A stretch of 64,000 nt of DNA, taken from Gnetum montanum (Eukaryota > Streptophyta > Gnetopsida > Gnetales > Gnetaceae). Positions within the stretch are counted from its first letter, which is position 1, and every line of letters starts with the position of its first letter. The notes below the pieces were generated by a model. It was not told the DNA's origin and did not search any database. It saw nothing but the letters and a program-made list of their open reading frames with translations. Below are positions 1-10,757 of the stretch, piece after piece. The position numbers and the translations under genes are program-made. The stretch lies in assembly GCA_015680685.1 (NCBI GenBank), contig MNCI01019108.1:459871-523870 (forward strand), given 5' to 3'.

Positions 1-306
1 GCGTCTCATCACTTTCAAATTTAATAATGTATTTCCATGTGTAGCACCATACACGAGAGTTTTTGTTGATATCATGTTCCAAATGGTATGTGAAATGAAT
101 GAGTAATAAAATATGAAAAATGAAAACCATTATAGGTATCCATTATAATGAATAAACATTTTGTTATTTTAAGGTTTGTTCATTATATATTAGAGCGTAA
201 AGTTAATGATATATTTCATGTTAGTCTTTGAAAGTTTGTAACAAAAGATTCATATGTCATCATTACTACCATCAAGCAAAGTTTTTCTAATAATAGTTTT
301 TTTATT
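1..306. other. AT-rich sequence, no gene seen
   Basis: Very AT-rich sequence with no coding frame that I can relate to a protein. It lies just upstream of the first recognisable exon of the response-regulator pseudogene, so it may contain that gene's 5' intron or leader. No TATA box or start codon could be assigned. Confidence 0.4.
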
Positions 307-1633
307 GCATTGCATGTCCTTCTAGTTGATGATGATAAATTTTTTATTCTTGCCTTAGAAAAATTATCACTAAGATGTGAATGCAAAGGTAGGTCATTAT
401 TATGCTTGTTAGATTTTTAAAAATTTTTAAAATTGATTTATATGATTTTGATATTAATGGGAATGATTTTTCTTATTTATTTATTTATTTTAAAGATTTA
501 TATGTTTACTTATTTTTGAAGTTGATAATACAGACATGTCAAAGTAGAAAAATAACTTTGAATCTATTGGAAAATAGAAAAAAATGAATTTGATACAATA
601 TTGACTAATGTGCATATGCCTTTAGTGGATAGTTTCACGTTATTTGAATATGTTAAAGAGAGCACAAATATACCCATGATAAATAAGTTTTTAAGATTTC
701 TTGTAATTTATTCAACTATCGATATTTTTTTTATAAGCTTAAAGTTTGCTAAATTTGGTTTCTTTATAGATGTCCATGGACAAAGATAAAACAACTATGA
801 TGAAGGTAGTGATCCTTGGGGCATGTGATTATGTTTTAAAACCTATTCTATTGAAAAATGTATAAAATATTTGCTAACATATTATTGATAGAAGGAGATC
901 AACAAATAAAATTAATAATCAAGAAATAAGCAAATCAAAAACAAGAAAAATGATAGAAATATTAAAAGATACAAAGACAAATAAAAGAAAAACTAAAAAG
1001 TTTGGTACAAGGAATTTGAACATTTATTTTATAGTGCGATTCAAATCTTGTTAGTTAATAGTAATTATTTTATTTTTTGGAAATACAATATAAAGGACAA
1101 CATAGTATTTATTTTGTTATGAAATTTTATGTATGTATGCATTTTTAATTTCAAGCAAAAGCCACTTCGAATAAAATCTTGGAAGTTATGGATGTTTAGA
1201 TTGACATAAACAATTGTTGCTAATAAGCTTTACGCACAACTTGATAAAACAAAATTTCAAGTGCTACTTGTGTGTATTTAAGTAGTTGTGTTTTGTATTG
1301 TATATATTATGTTGTGTATATATATAGAGCATATTTAAAGAGATTAAATAATAGTAGTTATGGTGCAGAGAAAGCACATTATCATTTAGGTGGTAAAGAA
1401 GGTGTTGCCGAGAATGACATTGCAATTAGTACTTTAGAGACTAGAAAATAAAAGAAAATGATATTTCAATAACCCTTGATAGAATAATAAATAATCATGT
1501 TGAGCATTCAAAGCATGGATTGAATAATGAATTACATTTATTTAATGAACACGGGGTAATAGTGAACAACACAAATGAAAGTAGTTACCAATCTTCAAAG
1601 ATTAGTTTGTTTTCCAAAATTACGTTAGTGTAA
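307..1633 (+). pseudogene. Type-B response regulator (ARR-B-like) pseudogene, receiver plus GARP remnants
   Basis: Intact relatives are nuclear cytokinin-signalling transcription factors that receive phosphate from His-phosphotransfer proteins. Five exon-like blocks appear in the right order. Block 307-388 reads HVLLVDDDKFF, with the acidic Asp cluster at 328-336, and ends at a GT donor (389). Block 534-678 reads LNLLENRKK, then, after a +1 shift, DTILTNVHMP. Block 770 to about 1030 reads GACDYVLKP, keeping the conserved Lys. Blocks 1156-1275 (NKILEVMDV) and 1328-1633 (YLKRL, then a polar tail) match the second half of the GARP Myb-like domain. AG acceptors precede four blocks (533, 769, 1155, 1327). 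The usual phosphoacceptor Asp (SDVHMP in the family) is Asn here. Several stops, a frameshift near 1455 and a donor changed from GT to AT at 679 show it is dead. Retained introns mean a genomic copy, not a retrocopy. Confidence 0.72.
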
Positions 1634-1924
1634 ATATGTTTTACCAATTTTAAAAAGTGATTATGGTTATAATCATGTTAATACATTAATATATAATAGT
1701 TGAAAAAGTAGATGAATACAAGTGATATGTTTGGATTCAAGTAGTTCATGAGAAGGTTAGTTTTTTCTATGTTTTTTGTATCTTGTTCATCAAGAAGGTA
1801 CATTTTATGATAAAGAAAATTTGTCAAGGGACGATTCTTTTCAAAGCATTCAAATGGGTATTGCTACAAGAATAATGTAAAGTGAAAAAGGTTCTCTTAA
1901 GACATATAACTCAATCATAGAGGC
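1634..1924. other. AT-rich sequence, no gene seen
   Basis: Nothing recognisable. The right part, from about 1800, may belong to the LINE endonuclease remnant that follows, because an interrupted frame can be followed into it, but no motif supports this. Confidence 0.35.
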
Positions 1925-2135
1925 AAACATTTGTTGGATTGGGGTCAAAGATTAAATTTGATAATTATTCATGGATTAACCAATTTTTCTAATTTCGATT
2001 GCTACACATTCACAGGACCACAAGGCACCTTATGTATTGATTTTGTAATTACCAATATAGAGAATCTAGCATATTAAACACTTTGAGGTATGTGATGAGG
2101 TGATTTAGTCTAACCATTGGCGATTGTAATTTAGC
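1925..2135 (+). pseudogene. LINE-type endonuclease/exonuclease/phosphatase domain remnant
   Basis: One frame reads LNLIIIHGLTNF, then FDCYTFTGPQGTLCIDFVIT, and after stops SNHWRL. This order matches the C-terminal half of the apurinic-like endonuclease domain of non-LTR retrotransposons: 'L.i.NG', 'TF.s..G.S.iDYvl' and the terminal S-D-H-x-x-L motif, here with Asp changed to Asn. The N-terminal half and the reverse transcriptase are absent. The fragment lies about 110 bp left of the LTR of T1. A stand-alone member of the same fold is possible, but a LINE source is more likely. Confidence 0.55.
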
Positions 2136-2245
2136 CTTTGGATAAGTTTATAACATGTTAGATAGTAGAGAAAACCAATTTCTTATAGGATAACAGGTAA
2201 AGTCAAGTTAGAATTTCAAGAGGAAGTCCAAAAGCAGTAGCATCC

Positions 2246-3056
2246 TGATGAGCTCTGATATCGCATTTGCGATATTGTGGCCTTCTATGCGATATCATGT
2301 ACGCGATATCGTGGCCTGCCTCATTGCCTATAAATAAGAGGCGAGCGCACTTGGTTTGCATAGTTAGTCTTAGTCCTTTACCCAAACTCTTGCCTTTTCT
2401 CTCTCTCAGAGGTAGAGTTATTTCTGCATACCCGCAGTAGGAGTCATAAAGTGAACAGATCTTTATTCGAGCATTGTGTACCTGAGCACACCTTGTGTAT
2501 GGTAATAAAGACAAACTTTGTGATAAACCTTGCAGCATTCAAAATAGATTAATTAATGTTAATTACTATTACTTAATGCTTTTCCTAGTTAATTAATGAT
2601 TCTCTCTCACCCTACAAATCTCCTAAGTAAGCACACATAGTACGATCACTTCAAGCATGTGTGTAACACTTGGTAACTTAGTAACGATTAGCGTTTGGTA
2701 ATCCCAATAGTGTTGCATTGGTTTAGGATGTGTATGGCAAGTGAGAATGAATACTGGTGTTAGGATCAGTTAGAGCCTAGTTAATAAGTAGTCAAATTAA
2801 ATTAGTTACTTAGTTATCTCTCTCCTCCCTTATTAGTAGCAGGACATAAAAACACAAAAAAGTATAAAAATCATATGCGTCAAGTTTACTTAACCATATA
2901 ATCGTGACATACAAGTAAGCTTGGGAAGACAACGATTGATCAACCCATTCTTGTTCCACAAAGGCGCATAAGCACTTAGTCCTTGGAATTTGACCGGATT
3001 GTGCGTGGATGCTCGTATTCATATGGTTGAACGTAGGGATACCTCACCGCTCATCA
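2246..3056 (+). mobile_element. 5' LTR of T1 (Athila/Tat-like Ty3/gypsy)
   Basis: It starts TGATGAGC and ends GCTCATCA directly before a tRNA-Asp-type primer site. This TGATGA/TCATCA terminal pairing is shared by the other family LTRs here. U3 carries short inverted motifs built on GCGATATC. A TATA box (TATAAATA) lies at 2329-2336, and an AATAAAG polyadenylation-type signal near 2505 fits the R region. Downstream blocks ('gcactTGGTAAC', 'agtgttg') match the LTRs of T2-T5. The 5-bp flank (CATCC) finds no partner after the T2 LTR, so this copy has lost its own 3' end. Confidence 0.85.
2329..2336 (+). promoter_or_regulatory. TATA box in T1 LTR
   Basis: TATAAATA, preceded by GC-rich palindromic motifs and followed by the conserved R region. 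The same spacing is seen in the other family LTRs. Confidence 0.6.
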
Positions 3057-3057
3057 T

Positions 3058-3075
3058 TGGTGTTGTTGCCAAGGA
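3058..3075 (+). other. Primer-binding site of T1, tRNA-Asp type
   Basis: TGGTGTTGTTGCCAAGGA is a decayed form of TGGCGCCGTTGCCGGGG, the complement of the tRNA-Asp 3' end used by Athila/Tat-type plant elements. The differences are C-to-T and G-to-A changes, several at former CpG sites. Confidence 0.8.
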
Positions 3076-3194
3076 CTTTGTTGTTTGTGCACTAACCAGA
3101 ACATAGGAAATCTTTCACATCATTGGAATGAATCCTTGGGGTTGGTTAAAGAAAAATAATAAATAATAATACATTGCACATTGAATAGACAATC

Positions 3195-5131
3195 ATATCT
3201 CCTTCTTCGTACAAAAGTGTTTCACTATCTAGATCTGATACAGGGAACAATTGGAGACATAGTACACATGATAATCCGCTAGTTCCTCAACAGTTTCGCA
3301 TGGTATATGTTCATTCCAACGAGTATATACCAAACTTTACCTTTATCCTCCACCAGGATGAACAACTGTGTTGGTGAGATTTAGAAGGTAACATAGCGTT
3401 ACCTCCCGATTATTCAGTCCTGAGCATGCTTGTTTGTGATCTCACACGAATTGGCATACAGCACTTACAAGCAGAGTACGTTGTGCATGATCATGACTTG
3501 AGAGAGTATCGACCCACGAAGGCACAACATCAAAGGGACTTACAAGAGGAGAGACATCATAAATCCATGAAGGGAAAGTTGTCGCAGAACGTCCCACATG
3601 TCCTAAGTGAAAATGAGAGTGGTGAACCTGCCTCAGGCAGTCGCCCACACAATGATGTTCCTCCCATTGACTTTGGTTAAGGGGTTGTGTATCAAAATCT
3701 TTACTCAACTATCCATAACCTGGATTCTAGTGCTGACAGACACAAAGGGTTTGAAAAAGGAACATGAACACATGACAAAGATGGACATTCTGATCGTAAC
3801 CACGATCGGGGCTACGACCACTAAAGAGAAGGAAGCACGCACCGACATGGTGACGGTCCTCCTTCTTCTTCACCTTCATTGTCTCCTTCATCCTTTCCTT
3901 CAGGATCTGGACGTAGTCACAAGGAAAAAGACCATGAGGATAAGGGTAGGTGAAATGGGAGTCATAGACAAAATAGTCAAGAAAGGGAACAAGGGCATTC
4001 TAGAGAAACACACCATGAAAGAAGGGAGAGTAGGGAACAACATAGGCATCATAGACACCACAGATGGGATGATCACGATGAACCCCTACTCGCTACTCGA
4101 AGTATGCTAGACATAACTAAGGCTATTAGAATCCCAACAGGGCACCAAAAAGATAGTAGGATCAAGAGATTAGACATGAACACCATACCATAATTTAAAG
4201 GGGTGTATAAAGTTGATCCTCAAAATCATCTACAAGCATTTCATGATGCATGTGCCTTAAAAAACATAGAAAGCGAATGGCAAAAACTTAAGTTGTTCCC
4301 ACAGACACTAGTTAAAGAAGCAGAAAGCTAGTATCGGTCCTTAGAATCGAAATCCATTTGTAGGTGGAGTACCATGTTAGAATTGTTCAACGATAAGTAC
4401 CAAACGTACTCCCGAGTGTCCAACCTGCGAAAGCAAATCCAAGGATGGAAACAAGGAGGCCATGAACCCTTGGATGTTGCCATGGGTCACTATTATGAAT
4501 TATTACATCGTTATCCTAGCCATGGTTATTCGTAGAGGGATCAACTACACCATCGTATAGATGGGCTTAGGCATGAAACGCAAAGAACCCTTTGGACGTA
4601 TGCCCAAGGAAGGCTATTTGAGCTTAGGACCCATCAAATTCAAAGATTATTGGAGCAAGTTGCTAAAGAAGAAGGTGAGCTAAGGAAAAGAGAGGGTGCA
4701 GAGGAATATAACAAAGATCCTTCCCTCCAAAAGAGGGGAGTAAGATTCTATGAGGATGAAGAAGAGTCACCACTCGAAGAGATGGTAAATAGGAAAACCT
4801 TGCCTATCCAAAAATTAACATTGAAAGTATCGGCAAAGGTAGATCAAATGTGGGATTCCCTAGATGATAGATTTCAAATCGTTCTTAAAATAGTAGATGA
4901 GTCTAGAGAGCAAGGTAGTGAACGTGAAAAAAGAAAAAAAAGAGAAACTGAACATGCATGTAACAAGGGTAAGGGCAAAATTGCCATCATTGAGGAGGTT
5001 GTGAATTCATATACGGACAATGATAGTGGATGCGAGATATGCCAATATGACCATCCTAAGGGATGTTGCCCTATAATCTCACATCTGCAAGAGTCTGGGA
5101 TGTATGCACTCAACCCACAATTAAACAAAAG
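3195..5131 (+). pseudogene. gag: T1 gag polyprotein, decayed
   Basis: Structural nucleocapsid protein of the element, readable in three alternating frames. The likely start, homologous to the T4 and T5 start Met, is ATA at 3195. The order is: an N-terminal block (PNFTFILHQDEQL near 3330), a charged His/Arg-rich linker (3700-4090), the capsid-like core (AFHDACALKNIESEW near 4240; TMLELFNDKYQTYSRV near 4370), a charged helical stretch from 4650, and a zinc-knuckle-like CEICQYDHPKGCC at 5031-5069. The 4650-5133 part is an uninterrupted 161-codon frame. Stops near 3400, 4195 and 4330 and frame changes make it non-functional. It is the best-preserved gag of the window after T5. Confidence 0.8.
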
Positions 5132-5709
5132 GTAAACACCTTGGAGGTTACCTTATCCTCAAGGTGACTCAAGAAAGTTCCACCAACCCTTAACATATTA
5201 TCCAAGTGGAACTCCATCACAATCGATCGAGCGGGTATCAACAATGGTAGTACGCATAATCATGGGGAATGCCACCACTAAGGCAATAGTATCCTTACCA
5301 GCAACCTAACCCATATGGATATTACATGCAACAACCAATCTCTCCACGTGACTCTACTAGTCACATTACTCCTCAACCTCACTACTAAGCTCATGAGTAT
5401 TATAGGACTCCTCCTAGGGGTGATGTTTCACAAATATACCATCCTTCTCATCCGGCTGCACCTCTTCCACCCTTAACTCTATTACCACATGCTTCACCTA
5501 TGCAAGGTGAACTCCCTACCCAGCCATAGCAATGTAATGCCACAAGGGTTGTTAACCCTCAACCTGCTGTTGTTTCCGACAACCACATGAAGAAAAGACC
5601 TTTCTTTAGAACCAACAATACAACTAAGCACTTGCAACCACAAGCGGTTGATTCTTCAACCACCTCACTATCACTTGAAGCTTCGGAGCTCCCTTCAACC
5701 TAAAAAACA
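5132..5709 (+). pseudogene. T1 gag-protease linker, Pro/Gln/Tyr-rich
   Basis: Decayed continuation of the polyprotein. Fragments such as RLPYPQGDSRKFHQ (5145-5185) match the same stretch after the zinc knuckle in T3 and T5. The composition is rich in Pro, Gln, Tyr and Ser, as expected of a flexible linker. No domain is recognised and several frames are needed to follow it. Confidence 0.55.
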
Positions 5710-6239
5710 TGCTCAACGTATATGATCATGTTAACTCATGTCGTCACCGATTGGATAAAAGCTGGTCATCTTTCTAGGAAATTCTTTGATCCTGGGAGTC
5801 CTATGATATATCTACAAATCGTTGGAAATGAGCCATGCAAAGCTCTTTTGGATTTAGGTTTTGGTGTCAACTTAATTTCTCAAGAAATGTACAAGGCCTC
5901 GAACCTGCCTTTTTTTAAAAAAGTAACATTCGTTTAGAGTTGGCCAACCAGTCTATCATTGTCCCGTTGGAACTAGTGGAGGACATTGTCACCATTGTTT
6001 GTGGGTGGTCATATCCAACTAACTTCCTAGTGATTCAAGTGAAAAACGGTAAGGGGGACTTCCCAATCATAATGGGAAGAGCATGGCTAAGCATAATTGA
6101 TGCATGCCTAGGAATCCGTGATCTTTCCCTAGAAATATCAAAGAAAAATACATTTGGAAAGATCGAAAAGAAGAAAGTTCCATGCATCACATACAGTGAC
6201 ACAGGGTGTAATTGCGTGCAGAAGTCATGGTTTGCATAA
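5710..6239 (+). pseudogene. T1 aspartic protease domain, decayed
   Basis: This domain matures the polyprotein in active elements. The frame from 5722 reads MLTHVVTDWIKAGHLSRKF and then CKALLDLGFGVNLIS. The last phrase aligns with the Athila-type protease active site (D-L-G-A/S replacing D-T/S-G). After a 2-base frame change at 5937-5940 it reads ANQSIIVPLELVEDIV and FPIIMGRAWLS, the C-terminal 'iLGRpWL' element. The frame ends at 6237. T3, T4 and T5 carry the same block, so the DLG form is the family state and not local decay. Confidence 0.75.
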
Positions 6240-6371
6240 CTTTTAACATTACTTGCATGCAATCAGTGTGCATAAGTGACTAATATATAAAGATGCCTGT
6301 ATGCAGCAACCACAAGATAGGAAGGCACCTAGTGGCTGATAGCTGATTAAGAGAGTAGTTCAACTATATGC

Positions 6372-6697
6372 ATGGAACCAATTGAGGGTTTGACTTGCGC
6401 TTACATCGATAGCATAGAAACATTAGAGCAAGTCCATCGCCAACTTTCAAGTCTTGACCTTGGAAATATCAACTGGGACAAGTTGGAAATCCTTGATAAG
6501 TTTAAGCAAGAGCCCCTTGAGCTAAAACCATTACCCACCGATATGGAATACATGTTTCTTAAAAATGGAAAACCGGTAATTATTAATGCGAAGCTTGCTT
6601 CTCAACAAAAAGAAAGACTACTGAAAGTGATAAATAAATGGTCAAAAGCCTTTGCTTGGTCATATCTCGAATTAACTGGAATAGATCCTAGGATATG
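6372..6697 (+). pseudogene. T1 protease-RT linker region
   Basis: An open frame reading MEPIEGLTCAYIDSIETLEQ, then LELKPLPTDMEYMFLKNGK and KAFAWSYLELTGIDPRI. The phrases 'LKPLPxxLkYafL' and 'AWsyxdixGIdP' are the standard connector upstream of RT in Athila/Tat polyproteins. It ends at a stop at 6698 and RT continues after it. T4 and T5 carry the same connector. Confidence 0.75.
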
Positions 6698-6724
6698 ACA
6701 ACATAGAGTTTACACCAACCCCTC

Positions 6725-7440
6725 CATGAAGCCTTGAAGACAACCACAGAAGCAATTAAACCCAAAGCTGAAGCAAGTAGTTAAGGAAGAAATTGAGCAA
6801 CTTCTAAAAGTTGGGTTCATCTACCCCATTGCTGATAGCAAACGAGTTAGCCCCTTAGTTATAGTGCTCAAAAAGGGAGGCAAATGGAGGGTGTGCATAA
6901 ATTTTAGGTTACTAAACATGACAACATTTAAGGACTACTTTCCATTGCCATTCGTTGACCAAGTCTTAGACACCATCGCAGGGCATCACTACTATAGTTT
7001 TCTGGATGGGTACAGTGGGTACAACGAAATACAAATAGCCCCAAAAGACCAAGCCAAGACTACGTTCACTAGTCCTTGGGGAACATTTGCATACAAACAG
7101 ATGTCGTTTGGCTTGTGCAATGCCCCTACAATGTTTCAACAATTAGTTCTAAGCATATTCAAATAGCATATAGAAAATGATGTGGAGGTCTTCATGGACG
7201 ACTTCTCCACCTACGGAGCAAACTTTGATCAAGCCTTGGACCAATTAGAGTAAGTATTAAAATGATGTGTAGAAACCAATTTAAGGCTCAACTAGCAGAA
7301 AAGCCATTTGATGGTCCAAGAAGGCATTGTACTAGGGCATAAAATTTCACGAACAGGGATAGAGGTAGATCCCGAAAAGATCAAAGTTATCCAAGGAATT
7401 ACCAGTCAACCAGAAACTGTAAAAGATATCTAGTCATTCC
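6725..7440 (+). pseudogene. pol: T1 reverse transcriptase, decayed
   Basis: RNA-directed DNA polymerase domain. In one frame with a few stops it reads LNPKLKQVVKEEIEQLLKVG, GGKWRVCINFRLLNM, YYSFLDGYSGYNEI, TFTSPWGTFAYKQMSFGLCNAP and, at 7191-7208, FMDDFS, the catalytic Asp pair. Then follow LMVQEGIVLGHKIS and VDPEKIKVIQGI. Wording and order are those of the Athila/Tat branch (non-chromovirus Ty3/gypsy). Stops lie near 6736, 7165, 7252, 7263, 7297 and 7432. No chromodomain is found downstream, consistent with the clade. Confidence 0.88.
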
Positions 7441-7846
7441 TTGGACACACTGGCTACTACAGAAGGTTTATTGAGAATGTTTCAAAGGTTGCAAAACCAT
7501 TGGTTGAACTAACGAAAAAGGATGTACCTTTCGAATGGACCAGGGAATGCGAACTAGCTTTCCAAACTTTAAAACAGAAGCTAGTAGAAACACCTATCCT
7601 ACAAGCTCCTAACTAGTCTAGGCCATTCCACATAATGACTAACGCGTCCAACTATGCTTTAGGAGATGTACTGGACACAGTTAGATGATAAAATATATCC
7701 TTATTACATCCACTGTGCAAGTAGAAGTATTGCCGGTGCACAAATTAACTACACTACAATAGAGAAAGAATTAATGGTTGTAGTGTTTGCACTAGAAAAA
7801 TTTAGGCACTAGGTCTTGGGCTATAAGGTATTTGTACACATGGATC
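7441..7846 (+). pseudogene. pol: T1 RNase H domain, interrupted by a solo LTR
   Basis: The frame continues from RT with [37 protein letters not shown] and [15 protein letters not shown], then the RNase H start FHIMTNASNYALGDVL, where the first catalytic Asp (usually DAS) is Asn. A frameshift near 7680 precedes HYNRERINGCSV-like decayed sequence. The domain is cut at 7846 by an inserted LTR and resumes at 9160 (duplicated GGATC). Confidence 0.78.
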
Positions 7847-9159
7847 TATTGGCGATCGTTTGGGACGCGACCGCCAACGAGTGTCCTCGAACAGGATTTA
7901 GGTGCCTGCTGGTCTCTAGCAACACCAAGGCCCAGATACCTCCAAATAAACTCAGTAGTTAATGTGAGTATGTGTGTGTGCTGTTGCGGCATGTGGTTGT
8001 GAAAAATGTAAGGATTGCGTTATGTGTAAACCACAAAATGACTTACTTTAAAGAGATTCAGCCAACTTTGTCTAATACTGTGAGTTGTTGAAAATTTCCT
8101 ATTTTGTTCAACTACCTAGTCTACGTGGTTCCTATAATACCTGCTTGTAACAAATAAAATTTTGCATAAACATTTGAGCACAACTCCGTAATCTACTCCT
8201 AATTTTCCCCAGAGAAAGAGATAGTTCCACAAGAAAACTAGAAATAGAGCAAGATTCGATGGAAATAAGCAGAAAAGAAAAGAAAGCAGATTTGTGTAGA
8301 CCTCAAATATTTAAACAAGGTAAAATGACACGAGTAAACACTTCGCAATAAAGCTATCCCAAATTCAATATCTACGAATTGTTCAAACTTCCAAGGCTCA
8401 AACAAGCAATATCTTCAAGACAATCCTATTATGCTACCAAAAATTGCTGCGTAAACTACCACGTACGAGACTCCATTTTGACTAGATAATAGATGTCAAC
8501 GATTGCATTCAAACAGAACCTTTAAAAGACTTGACAATTTCTGATTGAAATACCACGGGAATTCACTTTAAAGATAAAAAGAAGCTATTCTGGTCCCATC
8601 AAAATACCAAAGATTTTCTAAACCCTCTCGACTACTGAATTGTTCAACGGCGTGACTACAAACAGAGGCTCTCTTACAACAATCCCAATAGCAGTTCCCA
8701 CACGTTGCACAATAATGAAATTTACTACTAAAATGCTCTTAAGGCTTTTAAACACAAGCGCTTCTATGGCAAAATTTTAATAGAAATTTCTATCAGGCAA
8801 CAAGAACAATAAGAGCAATCTAAAAATCCCAAAATTACTTGCCAAGGATGATACTATCTAAACCACTAGCTAAAAAATTTAAACAAAATAAAAAATAAAA
8901 TACATAAATCACATGACCATGACAAAGAGGCTGAAATCTTTTCTTTAGCAAGTCATCTTACAAGAAATCTTCTTTACAAATCTTCCAAGACTCCAAGTGT
9001 GATGATATCCTCCTTGTGATGTGTGAAATGCTTCTTTGGCACTGAAATAGCCAACACCTCTGAAGAGTCTTCATCCAAAAATATTGGCAATGTTAGTTAT
9101 ATGATTAGCTTCACAACCTTACAAAGCCTGCTCCATTAAATGGCCAAAATGTGCCAACA
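7847..9159. mobile_element. Solo LTR (Copia-like termini) inserted in T1 RNase H
   Basis: A 1313-bp segment splits the RNase H frame of T1. The termini are TATTGGC and GCCAACA, an inverted pair that restores TG...CA if the second base was G. The 5-bp target GGATC is directly repeated on both sides (7842-7846 and 9160-9164). Removing the insert rejoins the host frame at the codons for VFVHxG and HSAIxF seen in T5. It holds no coding frame, primer site or second LTR, so it is best read as a solo LTR left by recombination. Orientation is uncertain; the minus-strand reading has the more LTR-like 5' region. TGTTGG/CCAACA ends are frequent in plant Copia elements, hence the tentative class. Confidence 0.8.
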
Positions 9160-10757
9160 GGATCATAGTGCAATAAGGTTCCTAATGAATAAACCAATGG
9201 TAAGCCCTCACATCATATGATGGCTTATAATCTTACAAGAGTTTGATCTTACGATGATCGATTGTAAAGGCATCGAGAATGTAGTTGTTGATCATTTATC
9301 TCAGTTGCGATGGGATAATAAAGAGGATGAGTATCCAATTTCTGATTATTTCCCAGATGAACTCCTCTTTGTAGGTGTAGTGAATAATCAATTAACCACA
9401 GAGACAAACTGGTATAGTAGTATTCTCACCTATCTCTTTACACAACAAACACCATAAGGGTTTGACGCTAAAAAGAAATAACAATTTCTTCACCAAGCCA
9501 AGTATTTTATGGAAATTAATGGAAAAATTTACAAAGTATGTCCTGATGGCTTGGTTTGATGATGTGTTCCCAATGTAGATCAATTGTGAGTTCTCCAAGA
9601 TGCTAATGAGGGTCTTTGTGGAGTCATTACGTCAGGAGATGAACGACCATTAAGATCTTGCTTGCAGGATATTATTTGCCTACATTGTTCCAGGATGCCC
9701 ATCATTTCATCCAATCTTGTGAGCACTGTCAACATGATGGGGGGATGACTACTAGAATGGAGAGTCTACAACAATGGATTCAACCTTTAGAACCCTTCGA
9801 CATTTGGGGAATTGATTTTATGGGGTCGATTATACCAATGTCCAATGGAAAAGCTTATATTATTATTTTTGTTGATTACCTTAAAAAGTGGGTAGAAGTA
9901 GTTGCTGTTAAGGATTATACATCATCTACAGTTGCATAATTTTTTTAACAACAAATTGTAAACAAGTTTGGTGTGCCTCGTGCACTTATTTCAGACAATG
10001 GTACACACTTCACAAGTGTGACTTTTAGAAAATTAATGTAACACTTAGGGGTTGAGCACAAAATGACTACACCATATCATCCCTAAGCAAACAGTCAAGT
10101 CGAAGTTATCAACAGGGAGATTATGAAGATATTGATAAGAACCATTAGCAAGTTTAGGCAAGATTGGAGCATTAAACTAAACGATGCTCTTTAGGCATAC
10201 TGCTCCACATGGAAACTCCCTAGAGGCTACTCTCCCTATGAGTTAGTGTACGGTAAATTACCAATGCTTCCCATTCAAACTAAGCTCCATACACTATCCA
10301 TGGCATGTGACCTCAACCTTGACCTCGATCTAACACAAAAACAATAGTTGATGAGACTTAACTTGCTAGATGAGAACTGATTGACTGCCCTGTCATCTAA
10401 TGAATTGTACAAGGCTTTCAATAAACAACGTTATGACCTAAGAATTAGGAAAGTTAAATATCAATTGGGAGATAAGGTTCTCTATTGGAATCCCACACAT
10501 GTACCACAACGTACAAAATTTCAAATGCTGTGGGAAGGACCTTATGTCATTCATGCAACTTTTCCTTTAGGGGCCATGATGATATACAAACCTGAGAGCC
10601 TAGATAAGAAACTGATGGTCAACGTCCAACAAACCAAACCTTTCCATGAGCTTAGAATAGCCAGTACTCATACTACCTATGTTGGTGGACAACCTTACTT
10701 GCTATTTTGGATCTCCTCTTTCCAACTCAGTCGTTGGGGAGATGGCCACCTATGCTA
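9160..10757 (+). pseudogene. pol: T1 RNase H tail and integrase, decayed
   Basis: Integrase inserts the cDNA into the host genome. After the solo LTR the frame resumes with the RNase H end and GIENVVVDHLSQLRWDN, PDELLFVGVV and MEINGKIYKVCPDGLV. The zinc-binding region is frameshifted near 9600. QSCEHCQHDGGMTTR (9710-9760) keeps the second Cys pair. The catalytic core reads IWGIDFMGSI (first Asp) and later, in other frames, the DNGTHF-like second Asp block near 9995. The C-terminal part reads YELVYGKLP and GDKVLYWNPTHVPQRTKF, LWEGPYVIHATFPLGAMMIY, then KPFHEL. The frame ends at 10756 ahead of the non-coding spacer. Confidence 0.8.

Noticed and set aside
3607-4110. 167-codon frame inside the T1 gag linker as a separate gene
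   Set aside because: Only shifted reading of the charged gag linker; the same region in T5 and T4 shows the parent frame.
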